Notes: generated by a model not told the origin, from the letters alone. A DNA stretch of 64,000 nucleotides from JBMNOU01 sp050943215 (GCA_050943215.1 JBMNOU010000004.1:6311-70310); one strand, 5' to 3'; counted from the first letter of the stretch, positions 26,975-36,141 are shown. Program-made: numbers and translations.

Positions 26975-27802
26975 ATGGATAAAGACGATCTGTCAAAAAT
27001 AGAAATTGATTTAGTGAAAAAACGGCGCAGGTATAGTCTTAATAAACGCAAGTTAGGCAGGGCGCTGGCTCTGTTTTGCGGATTTGCAGCGGTTGTAATA
27101 ATATCTTGCTATTTACTATTTGCCAATGATCAAGTGAGATTGGCATTTTTTGCTGCGAGCCAGCCGCTGCAGGTATCGCATCAGGTTAGCCCGGAAGGGT
27201 TTGATGGTAATGCAGCGGCGCTAGACGGAAAAGTGGTTGTCATCGACGCGGGTCACGGCGGATTTGACAGCGGAGCAATTAGCGTAAGTGGCGTGCATGA
27301 GGCCGAGCTCAACTTAAATGTGGCGGAGTATCTGCAAGAGACGCTTAGCTTGGGCGGTGCCAACGTGATCATGACCCGTATCGATGTGAACGCACTGGGC
27401 GATACTAAGAAAGAGGATATGGCTGAGAGGCGGCGCATCATACTGCAGAGCGGTGCGGACATCGTGGTAAGTATTCATATGAATGCGCATATCGACCCTG
27501 AGATATCCGGCCCGGTCGTTATTTTTATGGAAAGCTCGGTGCAGGGCGAAATACTGGCCAAAGCCATCCAGGAAAGCCTAAACGCCGGTCTTGATACTGC
27601 GCATCCTGGCAGCATACGCTCGGATAACCTATATGTTTTGCGGAGCGGACCGCAGCCGAGCGTTCTTATCGAATGCGGGTATCTTACTAACCCGGCGGAA
27701 GAAGCTAGATTGACGAACAAGGATTATCAGCGCAAGGTAGCGAAGGCCGTGTGTGATGGTATTGACGGCTACTTTGCCGCAATAAATGCGGGTGAAGCAT
27801 AA
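26975..27802 (+). CDS. N-acetylmuramoyl-L-alanine amidase, CwlD-like, with membrane anchor
   Basis: A 275-residue Amidase_3 enzyme that cuts the bond between muramic acid and the stem peptide. A cytoplasmic basic N-terminus is followed by one helix (about 29-50). The extracellular catalytic domain starts at VVVIDAGHGGFDSGA, with zinc ligands expected in DAGHGG, HEAELNL and VSIHMNAH, and ends with the Glu motif LIECGYLTNP. GGGGAAAAGG precedes the ATG. The window contains a second CwlD at 62654, with a shorter N-terminus. A role in spore cortex or germination is likely for one of them. Confidence 0.9.
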   Translation: MDKDDLSKIEIDLVKKRRRYSLNKRKLGRALALFCGFAAVVIISCYLLFANDQVRLAFFAASQPLQVSHQVSPEGFDGNAAALDGKVVVIDAGHGGFDSGAISVSGVHEAELNLNVAEYLQETLSLGGANVIMTRIDVNALGDTKKEDMAERRRIILQSGADIVVSIHMNAHIDPEISGPVVIFMESSVQGEILAKAIQESLNAGLDTAHPGSIRSDNLYVLRSGPQPSVLIECGYLTNPAEEARLTNKDYQRKVAKAVCDGIDGYFAAINAGEA

Positions 27803-27843
27803 GCAGAGTATCTATCCGAGAGCAACCTTTTAAGATAACGCTA

Positions 27844-27872
27844 TTGACTTCATCCGTATGATGGATTACTAT
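27844..27872 (+). promoter_or_regulatory. Sigma-A promoter for the GntR regulator gene
   Basis: -35 TTGACT (27844-27849), 17-base spacer, -10 TACTAT (27867-27872). The AT-rich sequence between the -10 and the gene (AAATTATAATTTATAATTT at about 27879-27898) has dyad symmetry and could be an operator. Confidence 0.6.
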
Positions 27873-27917
27873 ATACTAATAAATTATAATTTATAATTTT
27901 TTGCTAAGGAATGAATT

Positions 27918-28556
27918 ATGCAACATCTCGGACTTAAGCAACGGGCATATCAAATCATCAAGGATAAGCTTTTGAATCTGGAATTCGAACCCGGCAGCCG
28001 GATTCGGGAAGACCTTCTGGCGAATGAGATATCAATGAGCCGCACTCCGGTACGTGAAGCCATCAATCAGCTGGCTGCAGAAGGGCTTATTACGATTATC
28101 CCGAGAAAAGGGATTTTTTGCATTGATTTTAGCCTTAATGAGATAAAGGGTCTGCTAGATGTACGGCAAAGCCTTGAGAAGCTTGCGTTTGAAAAGTGCT
28201 TTGAACTCGTTGATGACAAACAACTTAAAAATTTAGAGCAGCTCAATGTCAAGTTTGAACAGGCTTTAGCTAGCAAGCAATATAAAAGGTGCAATGAGCT
28301 CGATAGTGAATTTCATATCGCGATAGCCAAAGTATCAAAGAATAAAAAACTCGTTGAATTTATTATAGAAATTGAAGAATTTATGCATATTGTTAGGCAT
28401 CTTGAGAAAAAGACAGATGCAAACGAAAAAAATTCAACTGCTCTTAAACAGCATAAAGTCATCATACAATGCATCAAATCAAGAGATCTTCAACGCGCTA
28501 TTAACGAGCTCGAAAACAATATCAAAAGCATGAAAGAGCATCTGGGAATAAATTGA
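27918..28556 (+). CDS. GntR-family transcriptional regulator, FCD (FadR) subfamily
   Basis: A 212-residue DNA-binding regulator. An N-terminal winged helix (about 8-75) has NEISMSRTPVREAINQLAAE and LITIIPRKGIFCID. The helical FCD ligand domain (about 80-205) includes the metal-binding-type residues in ELDSEFHIAIAKVSKN. AAGGAATG precedes the ATG. FCD regulators usually sense organic acids such as lactate, pyruvate or gluconate, which suits the 2-hydroxyacid and 2-oxoacid enzymes downstream. A second, distinct GntR gene lies at 35333. Confidence 0.92.
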   Translation: MQHLGLKQRAYQIIKDKLLNLEFEPGSRIREDLLANEISMSRTPVREAINQLAAEGLITIIPRKGIFCIDFSLNEIKGLLDVRQSLEKLAFEKCFELVDDKQLKNLEQLNVKFEQALASKQYKRCNELDSEFHIAIAKVSKNKKLVEFIIEIEEFMHIVRHLEKKTDANEKNSTALKQHKVIIQCIKSRDLQRAINELENNIKSMKEHLGIN

Positions 28557-28727
28557 TCCTGAAAACGGATATCCGTAAGCCAGATCCAGGTCATCAAGCC
28601 GATGCTTAGATATAAAGGAATTTTAAAGCTAATTGGTGTTAAGACGGCCCTTAGCGAGCGGTTAAAGAAGCTATTGAAATGAAAATAAAATAACAAATGA
28701 ATTTAGTTTAATTCGAGGTGGTTTATC

Positions 28728-29285
28728 ATGAACAATGAATTGTTGCGTATTTATCAGATTCTCAAAGACCATGAAAAGGATGACTTTAGGCAATTCTATA
28801 CATCGGGTTTTCAGGCGGAAGGTTTGTATGGCTGCTGCGGTCAGTGTACTGTTTTTCCATTTGTTCAGATGCTGAAAGTTGACAGCGGGTTATTTAAATA
28901 TGCGTCTGGTTTTTGCGCGGGAGAAGGCCAGATGGGGCAATACCCCTGCGGCGCGTTCAACGGTGGCATCCTTGTTTTATCATACCTTTTTGGGCGCGAT
29001 ATCGAACAGACACAGAGCGATATCGATTTTAGCAAGACATATTTTAGGAACACATGCCGGCTAGTGAGGGAATTTGAGAAAAGATTCAAAACCGTTTTTG
29101 ATGATGTATTGTGCAAAAACGTACAGCATAAGATCTTTGGCCGCTCTTTTATGATGCTTGACAGCGAGGACTACGCCGTATTCGAGCAGATGGGCGGGCA
29201 TGTCGATAAATGTACGAATGTTGTCGGAACAAGCGCCCGGATTATAGCACGGATCATTTACGAAGAATTAGATAGAATGTTGTAA
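28728..29285 (+). CDS. C_GCAxxG_C_C family redox-type protein
   Basis: A 185-residue protein whose cysteine pattern fits the C_GCAxxG_C_C family, proposed to be redox-active and often linked to anaerobic metabolism. The first cysteines are Cys36, Cys37 and Cys40 in YGCCGQC, followed by a Cys in SGFCAGEGQMG. The name motif appears as PCGAFNGG. Later cysteines lie in NTCRLV and DKCTNVVG. A helix-rich fold and an AA-x-II-type tail fit the family. It lies between the GntR gene and the D-2-hydroxyacid dehydrogenase. Its biochemical role is unknown. Confidence 0.75.
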   Translation: MNNELLRIYQILKDHEKDDFRQFYTSGFQAEGLYGCCGQCTVFPFVQMLKVDSGLFKYASGFCAGEGQMGQYPCGAFNGGILVLSYLFGRDIEQTQSDIDFSKTYFRNTCRLVREFEKRFKTVFDDVLCKNVQHKIFGRSFMMLDSEDYAVFEQMGGHVDKCTNVVGTSARIIARIIYEELDRML

Positions 29286-29342
29286 TTTGGGATTTATCCA
29301 AATATATTTAAGAAATGCGAAAGAATAAAAGGAGGAGTAGCA

Positions 29343-30305
29343 ATGACTAAAATTGTGGTTTTAGATGGATATACGGAAAACCCAGGCGACCTTTCCTGGG
29401 ACGATCTGGCTTCGCTCGGTGAGCTTACTGTCTATGACAGAACACCTGCAGATAAGATCATAGAACGTATCGGGGACGCTGATGCAGTATATACGAATAA
29501 AACGCCGATAACCCGTGAGACAATCGGTGCGAGCAGCCGTTTAAAGTTTATTGGCGTGCTGGCAACCGGATATAATGTTGTGGACGTAGATGCTGCGAAG
29601 GAAAAAGGCATTGCGGTATGCAACATTCCGACATACGGCACAGCGGCGGTCGGTCAGTTTGCTATTGCGATGCTGCTTGAGATCTGCCATCATATTGCGC
29701 ACCATAGCGATGCCGTTTTTGCAGGGCGCTGGACAAATAATGTCGATTGGTGTTTTTGGGACTATCCGTTGATCGAGCTGATGGACAAAACGATGGGTAT
29801 TATAGGATATGGCCGTATTGGCCAGACAACCGGCCGGATTGCACAGGCGCTTGGAATGAAAGTGCTGGCATATGATAATTATAAAGACCCTGCACTAGAA
29901 AATGACACCTGCCGATATGTTGAGCTAAATGAACTTTTGACCAGCTCGGATGTGATCGCTCTTCACTGTCCACTGTTTCCTGATACGGAAGGCATTATCA
30001 ACAAGGAGACGATTGCGAAGATGAAGGATGGTGTAATAATATTGAACAACAGCCGCGGGCCGTTGATCGTTGAGCAGGATTTGGCCGATGCCCTGAATAG
30101 TGGCAAGGTTTATGCAGCCGGGCTCGACGTGGTATCGACAGAGCCGATCAAGCCGGATAATCCGCTCTTAAAAGCAAAGAACTGCTTTATCACGCCGCAT
30201 ATCAGCTGGGCCCCTAAGGAGAGTCGTCAGAGACTAATGAATATTGCAGTGGATAATTTAAGACAGTTTCTCGCGGGCAACCCGGTTAATGTCGTGAATA
30301 AATAA
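29343..30305 (+). CDS. D-2-hydroxyacid dehydrogenase (glycerate/hydroxypyruvate type)
   Basis: A 320-residue NAD(P)-dependent enzyme that reduces a 2-oxo acid to a D-2-hydroxy acid, or the reverse. The N-terminal substrate domain has LKFIGVLATGYNVVDVDAA. The nucleotide motif is MGIIGYGRIGQTTGRIAQ. Catalytic Arg in LNNSRGPLIVEQDL, Glu in DVVSTEP and His in FITPHISWAP are all in place. AAAGGAGGAG precedes the ATG. It ends with a bidirectional-looking terminator just ahead of the E1 gene. It could produce or remove the 2-oxo acid handled by the adjacent dehydrogenase complex, by context. Confidence 0.92.
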   Translation: MTKIVVLDGYTENPGDLSWDDLASLGELTVYDRTPADKIIERIGDADAVYTNKTPITRETIGASSRLKFIGVLATGYNVVDVDAAKEKGIAVCNIPTYGTAAVGQFAIAMLLEICHHIAHHSDAVFAGRWTNNVDWCFWDYPLIELMDKTMGIIGYGRIGQTTGRIAQALGMKVLAYDNYKDPALENDTCRYVELNELLTSSDVIALHCPLFPDTEGIINKETIAKMKDGVIILNNSRGPLIVEQDLADALNSGKVYAAGLDVVSTEPIKPDNPLLKAKNCFITPHISWAPKESRQRLMNIAVDNLRQFLAGNPVNVVNK

Positions 30306-30307
30306 AC

Positions 30308-30350
30308 AAAAAAGGGATGAAGACATAAATCGCTTCATCCCTTTTTCATA
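30308..30350 (+). terminator. Terminator after the D-2-hydroxyacid dehydrogenase
   Basis: AAAGGGATGAAG (30311-30322) pairs perfectly with CTTCATCCCTTT (30333-30344), with a 10-base loop, a preceding A run and a following TT. Confidence 0.85.
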
Positions 30351-30402
30351 TACAAGCAATCAAAGATATTATATTTACGTAATTATATTTGAGTAAATAT
30401 AA

Positions 30403-30431
30403 TTGACTTTGAATATTCTGTGTGATAGTAT
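30403..30431 (+). promoter_or_regulatory. Sigma-A promoter of the 2-oxoacid dehydrogenase operon
   Basis: -35 TTGACT (30403-30408), 17-base spacer, -10 TAGTAT (30426-30431). Predicted start is near 30438, about 32 bases before the E1 start codon. The same TTGACT/17-base layout precedes the GntR gene at 27918. Confidence 0.65.
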
Positions 30432-30469
30432 TTATATAAAAAACAAATCCATGCAAAGGGGTTGTTGTC

Positions 30470-32944
30470 TTGCCAAAATCACTATTTGTCAATCCGGAAT
30501 CTGAGAGAAAACGAGGTAAAATCGTTTTCAAAGATATTGATTTGAATGCCTATCAAAAGACGCTTAAAGATATAAAAGATGCTTTCCCTGCGGACGATTT
30601 GCTCAATCTATTCAGTGACATGCGCCTTATACGCGAGTTTGAGACAATGCTGGCCGGCACACGTACCGTAAAGGAATATAATGGCGTTCAATATTCTTAT
30701 ACTGGTCCTGCACACCTTTACCTTGGTCAGGAGGCTGTTTCGGTCGGCCAGGCTTACGCGCTAGATCTTAATGATTATACGTTCGGCAACCACAGAAGCC
30801 ACGGTGAGGTGATTGCGCGCGGCATGTCCGCGATCAGAGAACTTGGGAATGTGGATTTATACGATGTTATGAAGCAGTTTAAAGACGGGCGGATACTTGG
30901 CAACGTCGAAAGCTTTTCCAAAAACAACGGTGACATCAAAGAGCTGGCGGTTGATTTTTTCCTTTATGGTTTTATGACAGAGATTTTCGGCAGAGAAGTT
31001 GGTTTTACCGGCGGGCTTGGCAATTCTATGCACGTTTTTTTCATACCGTTCGGGATTTATCCTAACAACGCGATTGTCGGGGCCGCGGACGCAATCGGTT
31101 CCGGCGCGGCGCTTTATAAAAAGCTGATGAAACAGTCTGGCATTTGCGTTGTCAATACCGGGGACGGCGCGCTGAGCACGGGCACTGCTTGGGAAGCGAT
31201 CAATTTTGCCGCGATGAGACAATATCAAAAGCTGTGGGATGACGAGTATAAGGGCGGGCTGCCGGTGATATTTAACTTCATCAACAATTTCTACGCGATG
31301 AGCGGTCAGACGATAGGAGAAACCATGGGGTTTGACTATTTGGCCCGCGTGGGCGCTGCTTTCAACCCAGATCAGCTGCATGCCGAAAGGATAGATGGAT
31401 ACAACATATTTGCTGTGATCGATGCGTTCAATCGCAAAAAACAGCTTGTGATTGACAAAAAAGGGCCGGTATTGCTAGAGACGATTACATATCGCCACAG
31501 CGGGCATTCGGTAACCGATCAAAACGCGTATCGGACTAAGGAAGAGATGGACGCGTGGATGCAAACAGATGCGCTAACCCGGTATAAGACGGATATGATT
31601 GCGCAGGGGCTGATTTCGCAAAACGCGGCCGATAAGATCGAACAAGGATGGAAGAGCCGGATTACTAAGATATTAAAGCATGCAATCGACCCTGATCTAT
31701 CTCCGAGGATGAACTTCTTTTCCGATCCGGACGCTATTGCGCGCAGTATGTTTTCTAACGGATATATAAAAAAGATGGGTGATACAAAGCCTAAGGTCAT
31801 TGGTGAAAAATCAGACAATTCAAGGGCCAAAAAGATTGACAGAAAATCAAGGATAGGTGTTGACGAAAATGGCAACATCCTTTCTGCTTTAAAGGCATAT
31901 ACATACCGCGATGCTATATTCGAAGCGCTGCTCGATAAATTTTATGAGGATCCGACGATGATCATGTTTGGAGAGGATATACGCGAGCACGGCAATTCGT
32001 TCGGCGTGCTTCAGGGGCTGTACGAATCTGTTCCAAGACACCGGATGTTCAACGCGCCGATTGCAGAAGCTTCGATCATATCTGCAGCAGTCGGATATGC
32101 CATATGCGGGGGACGGGCTGTTCCCGAGATCATGTGGTGCGATTTTCTTGGCCGGTGCGGAGACGAGCTGTTTAACCAGCTTGCAAAATGGCAAGGCATG
32201 AGCAATGGAGTGCTAAAAATGCCCTGCGTTGTGCGCGTTTCCGTGGGTGCCTATTACGGCGCACAGCATTCGCAGGACTGGACATCGCTATGCACGCATA
32301 TTCCCGGCCTAAAGGTAGTATATCCGGCATCACCGTATGACGCGAAGGGTTTGCTGAATGCGGCGCTTTGCGCAACAGATCCGGTTATGTTCTTTGAAAG
32401 CCAGAAGCTTTACGATAAAGGAGAGATGTTTGTGCCTCTCGGTGTGCCGGCAGGATATTACGAAGTGCCGATCGGCAAATGCGATATCAAACGGGCCGGA
32501 ACGGATATCACCATTCTTACAATTGGCCCTGCGCTGTATCCGGCGATGGAAGCGGCAAGCGTGCTGCAAAAGCGTTTCGGACTTGAGGCCGAGGTCATTG
32601 ATACGCGTACGCTGGTTCCTTTCGATTATGAAACGGTAATCGAATCGCTTAAAAAGACAAACAGGATCGCAATTGTCACCGACAGCTGCGAACGCGGCAG
32701 TTACGCAAAGACGGTATCGAGCAACCTGACCGAATTTGCGTTTAACTATTTGGACGCTCCGCCCGCCGTTATCGGATCGCGTAATTGGGTTTCGCCATGT
32801 CCCGAGCTCGAGAAGTTTTTCTTTCCTCAGCAGGATATTATTCTCGATACGATCCATACCAGACTGAAAAAGCTGCCTGGCTATGCGCCGGTATTCGATG
32901 TATCTATTAAAGAGAGGCTTCGCTGCGAAAAACTTGGAATCTAA
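30470..32944 (+). CDS. Fused 2-oxoacid (or acetoin) dehydrogenase E1, alpha and beta subunits in one chain
   Basis: An 824-residue thiamine-diphosphate enzyme joining E1 alpha (about 45-430) and E1 beta (about 475-815), which are normally separate proteins. The alpha half has the thiamine motif NTGDGALSTG near residue 231, ending in the NN of FINNFYAMSG, and HLYLGQEAVSVGQ. The beta half has MFGEDIREHG, FNAPIAEASIISAAVGYA and VIDTRTLVPFDYETV. The linker (about 435-475) is Lys-rich. The start is TTG with AAAGGGG upstream, and the nearby ATG at 30451 is out of frame. Followed by SDR, E2, GntR and E3 genes. The substrate may be pyruvate, a branched 2-oxo acid or acetoin. Confidence 0.92.
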   Translation: MPKSLFVNPESERKRGKIVFKDIDLNAYQKTLKDIKDAFPADDLLNLFSDMRLIREFETMLAGTRTVKEYNGVQYSYTGPAHLYLGQEAVSVGQAYALDLNDYTFGNHRSHGEVIARGMSAIRELGNVDLYDVMKQFKDGRILGNVESFSKNNGDIKELAVDFFLYGFMTEIFGREVGFTGGLGNSMHVFFIPFGIYPNNAIVGAADAIGSGAALYKKLMKQSGICVVNTGDGALSTGTAWEAINFAAMRQYQKLWDDEYKGGLPVIFNFINNFYAMSGQTIGETMGFDYLARVGAAFNPDQLHAERIDGYNIFAVIDAFNRKKQLVIDKKGPVLLETITYRHSGHSVTDQNAYRTKEEMDAWMQTDALTRYKTDMIAQGLISQNAADKIEQGWKSRITKILKHAIDPDLSPRMNFFSDPDAIARSMFSNGYIKKMGDTKPKVIGEKSDNSRAKKIDRKSRIGVDENGNILSALKAYTYRDAIFEALLDKFYEDPTMIMFGEDIREHGNSFGVLQGLYESVPRHRMFNAPIAEASIISAAVGYAICGGRAVPEIMWCDFLGRCGDELFNQLAKWQGMSNGVLKMPCVVRVSVGAYYGAQHSQDWTSLCTHIPGLKVVYPASPYDAKGLLNAALCATDPVMFFESQKLYDKGEMFVPLGVPAGYYEVPIGKCDIKRAGTDITILTIGPALYPAMEAASVLQKRFGLEAEVIDTRTLVPFDYETVIESLKKTNRIAIVTDSCERGSYAKTVSSNLTEFAFNYLDAPPAVIGSRNWVSPCPELEKFFFPQQDIILDTIHTRLKKLPGYAPVFDVSIKERLRCEKLGI

Positions 32945-33035
32945 GAGCCTTCAATCGAAGCCAAACGCACTTTGAAATGAAAACACAAGGATATATATTT
33001 AATAAAGCGTAAAAATAAGGCAAGGAGAGTGTTTT

Positions 33036-33776
33036 ATGATTAACCAAAACGATTTAAAAGACAAAGTCGCGATAGTCACCGGCGGGGCACGGGGGATTGG
33101 ATTTGAATCAGCCAGACTCCTTGGCGAGCATGGCGCAGATGTTGTCATTGCTGACATCCGGATAGGGCTGGCCGAAGAGTCATGCCAAAAGCTAAGGGGC
33201 GAGGGCTTAAGTGCGATGCCCGTAGAAGTCGACGTGAGGGAACCCGATTCCATCAATCGGATGGTCGACGCCGTTATTGAAAAATATGGGCATATCGATA
33301 TCTTGGTAAACAATGCAGGCGTTGTTGATGCTACCCCGATGCTGGACCTTACCATGGAAGCGTGGGACAACCTCATTGATATCAATCTAAGGGGAGTACA
33401 GCTTTGCACGCAGGCCTGCTTAAGGAAGATGATAGGGCAAGGGCATGGCAAAATCGTGTTTATGGCATCGCGCGCCGGTGAAATGGGAAGCGACAAAGTA
33501 GCGCCCAGCTATTGCGCATCGAAGGGCGGCGTGCTGGCGCTGGCTAAATCATACGCGATATATTGTGCGCCGTATAACATCAACTGCAATGCGATTGCGC
33601 CTGGGTTTATCGAAACGGATATGACAAAGGGAAGAGATGACCCGAATTCTGTGCCGATCAAAAGACTCGGAACGCCGCTTGATGTAGCGAAATCGGTGTA
33701 TTTTTTGTCATCGGATTTATCTGATTATATTACAGGGGCAATTATAGACGTAAATGGCGGTCTGTATATCAGATAA
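33036..33776 (+). CDS. Short-chain dehydrogenase/reductase
   Basis: A 246-residue classical SDR using NAD(P). The cofactor motif is TGGARGIG (15-22), with NNAG in ILVNNAGVVDATP. The catalytic Ser lies in FMASRAGEMG and the Tyr-x3-Lys pair in SYCASKGG. It ends with the usual ITGAIIDVNGGLYIR-type tail. GGCAAGGAGAG precedes the ATG. Its place between E1 and E2 of the same complex is unusual and suggests that its product or substrate is handled by the complex, as acetoin/diacetyl reductases sit near acetoin dehydrogenases. FabG-like alternatives cannot be excluded. Confidence 0.9.
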   Translation: MINQNDLKDKVAIVTGGARGIGFESARLLGEHGADVVIADIRIGLAEESCQKLRGEGLSAMPVEVDVREPDSINRMVDAVIEKYGHIDILVNNAGVVDATPMLDLTMEAWDNLIDINLRGVQLCTQACLRKMIGQGHGKIVFMASRAGEMGSDKVAPSYCASKGGVLALAKSYAIYCAPYNINCNAIAPGFIETDMTKGRDDPNSVPIKRLGTPLDVAKSVYFLSSDLSDYITGAIIDVNGGLYIR

Positions 33777-33806
33777 CACACGCATTTAGAAAGAGGAAAA
33801 GTAACA

Positions 33807-35291
33807 ATGGCTTATTTTGTGTTGCTGCCGCAAAAAGGTCTCACGGAAGAGAGCGCGGTTTTGTCGGCTTGGCATGTCGAAGAAGGAGATCAAGTCAAAG
33901 AGGGGGACGACCTCTTTGACATAGAGACCGGTAAAGCGACATTCAGTGTCGAAAGCGAGACTGCGGGGACCGTGCTCGAGATTATCGCAAAAGAGGGGCA
34001 AGAGATTCCCATCAAGAGCGTTGTGTGCGTGATTGGTTCTAAAGGTGAAACATATACGCTGCCCGGCTCAGAGAATGCGGTGCCGGAAGTGTTGGCCCCG
34101 CAGCAGGATAGCGTGACATTTGTGCTGATGCCACAAAAAGGTCTCACGGAAGAGAGTGCGGTCTTGTCGGCGTGGCATGTAAAACGGGGAGATCAAGTTA
34201 AAGAGGGAGATATACTTTTTGACATAGAGACAGGAAAAGCGACGTTTAGCGTAGAGAGCGAAGCCGCAGGCACGGTGCTCCAAACTATCGGCAACGAAGG
34301 CGACGAAATACCGATAAAGAGCGTCGTTTGCGTCATCGGCCCCAAGGAAGCAAAATATTCTCTGCCTCAGCAAAACAGCCAGGTGCAAAATAAAGCATCC
34401 TTGCCCGAAGAAACAAAGCCGCAAACTGCGCCGCCTTTGCCGGATGGGAACGGACGTATTTTTATTTCACCACCCGCTAGAATACTCGCCGAACAGCTTG
34501 GTATCGACATCCGAACGGTTATCCCTTCCGGAGAAGAGAACCGCATTACGGTTGATGATGTAAAACAAGCAGCCCAAAAACGCGAAAACTCAAAACCGGA
34601 TGAAAATGCGGTGGCAGAATACCGGGTCGTCAAAAATTCAAATATAAGGAAGATAACTGCCCGCAACATGATGCGCTCGCTTCAGGGCATGGCGCAGTTT
34701 ACGCTGCATAGCTATTTTGACGCTACCAGTATTCTGTCTCTCAGGGAAAAATACAAAGAGGATAATATTGACATTTCGCTTAGCAGCATGATAGTATTCG
34801 CCATTTCAAGGACAATACTCGCTTATCCCGAGCTGAATGCGCATTTTACCGAAGAGGAGACAAAACTTTTTTCTGATGTCCATGTCGGCGTGGCGGTAGA
34901 CACGAAAAACGGTCTGATCGTTCCTACGGTTTTTGAAGCGAACAAAAAGAGCCTGCCGCAGATTTCAGGTCAGATCAAATCGCTGGCTCAAAAGTGCAGG
35001 GACGATAAGATTATGCCTGATGAGATAACCGGCGGAACGTTTACAATATCTAACCTTGGCGCGGCGAACATCACGTATTTCACGCCGATTATCGTTCCTC
35101 CGCAAACCGCTATACTCGGTGTCGGAAATATAGAATATAAGCCAATGCTTTCGGACCGGAGAATTACATTTCTCCCATCAATGAACGTCTCGCTGACGAT
35201 AGACCACAGGGCGGTAGACGGGGCTCCCGCTGCCCGTTATTTAAAGATACTCTGCGGGGTGCTTGAGGACTTTACATCAATTTTAACATAA
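33807..35291 (+). CDS. Dihydrolipoamide acyltransferase E2 with two lipoyl domains
   Basis: A 494-residue core subunit of the dehydrogenase complex. Two near-identical lipoyl domains occupy about 1-80 and 103-181, with lipoylation lysines Lys43 and Lys144 in the motif DIETGKATF. An E1/E3-binding domain follows at about 218-255 (SPPARILAEQLGIDIRTVIP). The catalytic CAT domain runs from about 275 to the end, with the active-site His in TIDHRAVDGAPAARYL. AGAGGAAAAG precedes the ATG. The lipoyl repeat is also conserved in the DNA, pointing to a fairly recent duplication. The transferred acyl group is unknown. Confidence 0.94.
   Translation: MAYFVLLPQKGLTEESAVLSAWHVEEGDQVKEGDDLFDIETGKATFSVESETAGTVLEIIAKEGQEIPIKSVVCVIGSKGETYTLPGSENAVPEVLAPQQDSVTFVLMPQKGLTEESAVLSAWHVKRGDQVKEGDILFDIETGKATFSVESEAAGTVLQTIGNEGDEIPIKSVVCVIGPKEAKYSLPQQNSQVQNKASLPEETKPQTAPPLPDGNGRIFISPPARILAEQLGIDIRTVIPSGEENRITVDDVKQAAQKRENSKPDENAVAEYRVVKNSNIRKITARNMMRSLQGMAQFTLHSYFDATSILSLREKYKEDNIDISLSSMIVFAISRTILAYPELNAHFTEEETKLFSDVHVGVAVDTKNGLIVPTVFEANKKSLPQISGQIKSLAQKCRDDKIMPDEITGGTFTISNLGAANITYFTPIIVPPQTAILGVGNIEYKPMLSDRRITFLPSMNVSLTIDHRAVDGAPAARYLKILCGVLEDFTSILT
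33810..34415 (+). repeat. 303-bp in-frame direct repeat encoding the two lipoyl domains
   Basis: The segment from about 33810 is repeated from about 34113, an offset of 303 bases (101 codons). Long stretches are near-identical in DNA, for example AAAAAGGTCTCACGGAAGAG at both sites. Confidence 0.85.
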
Positions 35292-35332
35292 CGAATCATT
35301 TTATATAATAAAACAGAGGTAGGAGAAACAGT

Positions 35333-36043
35333 GTGGATATCGAAAAATACAGAAGCATATCGCTTCTTGGTATTGTATACTCGCGAATTAAAGACGATAT
35401 ACTAAAAGGCAAGTATAAGCCGGGCGAAAGATTGGTTGTTAAAAAAATATCACAGGAACTTGGAGTCAGCCATACGCCGATAAATGAATCCTTAAACAGG
35501 CTAGTTATCGAAGGATATGTCGAGTTTATCCCAAGAAAAGGGATGAAAGTCCGCGAGATCGATCTTGAAGAAATCAAGGACACTTATGAGATCAGGAAAA
35601 TGATTGAGCTTTATTGCGCGGAATATACCATCCTTAAGGCTAAAGAGGACAGCGCTTACATCGATGAGATCAAAGGCTTTTCTAATATGATATCAAGCGG
35701 CTGCTATAAAGACGCTTATCAGGATCAATTCAACGCGTTTTTCGAAAATGAGTCGCAGTTTCACTTAAAGCAGGTAAGTGCCTGCAATAACAATAAGTTA
35801 ATTAGTTTATATGAAAACCTTAAGGCCAATACGATGTTTTATAACAAAATTGTCTGCAGCGATATGCTGCTCACTGAAGCCCGATATAATGAAAGCATCA
35901 GCGAACATTCGAGCATCGTCGAGGCAATCGTAAAGTACGATATCGATCTGTTGAAAAGCTGTTTAAGCGCACATATAGAAAACGCGATCGGTTATATCAT
36001 TGATTCATCAAAATTAACCAGCGAGAGGGCGGGCGGCAATTAG
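35333..36043 (+). CDS. GntR-family transcriptional regulator, FCD subfamily
   Basis: A 236-residue regulator. The winged-helix domain (about 10-75) has KKISQELGVSHTPINESLNR and VEFIPRKGMKVREID. The FCD ligand domain follows (about 80-225), with the expected His-containing helices FENESQFHLKQVSA and ESISEHSSIVEAIV. The start is GTG behind TAGGAGA. It is embedded between the E2 and E3 genes, so it is likely co-transcribed and may control the operon in response to its substrate. It is not a close copy of the regulator at 27918. Confidence 0.92.
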   Translation: MDIEKYRSISLLGIVYSRIKDDILKGKYKPGERLVVKKISQELGVSHTPINESLNRLVIEGYVEFIPRKGMKVREIDLEEIKDTYEIRKMIELYCAEYTILKAKEDSAYIDEIKGFSNMISSGCYKDAYQDQFNAFFENESQFHLKQVSACNNNKLISLYENLKANTMFYNKIVCSDMLLTEARYNESISEHSSIVEAIVKYDIDLLKSCLSAHIENAIGYIIDSSKLTSERAGGN

Positions 36044-36141
36044 ACAAGGATCTTTTATAGAGCATGAATTGAAGATTTAAAACGGAATAACGCGCGGCAG
36101 GTTTCAGATAAGATATGCTGCCGTATTGGGAGATTGTCATA

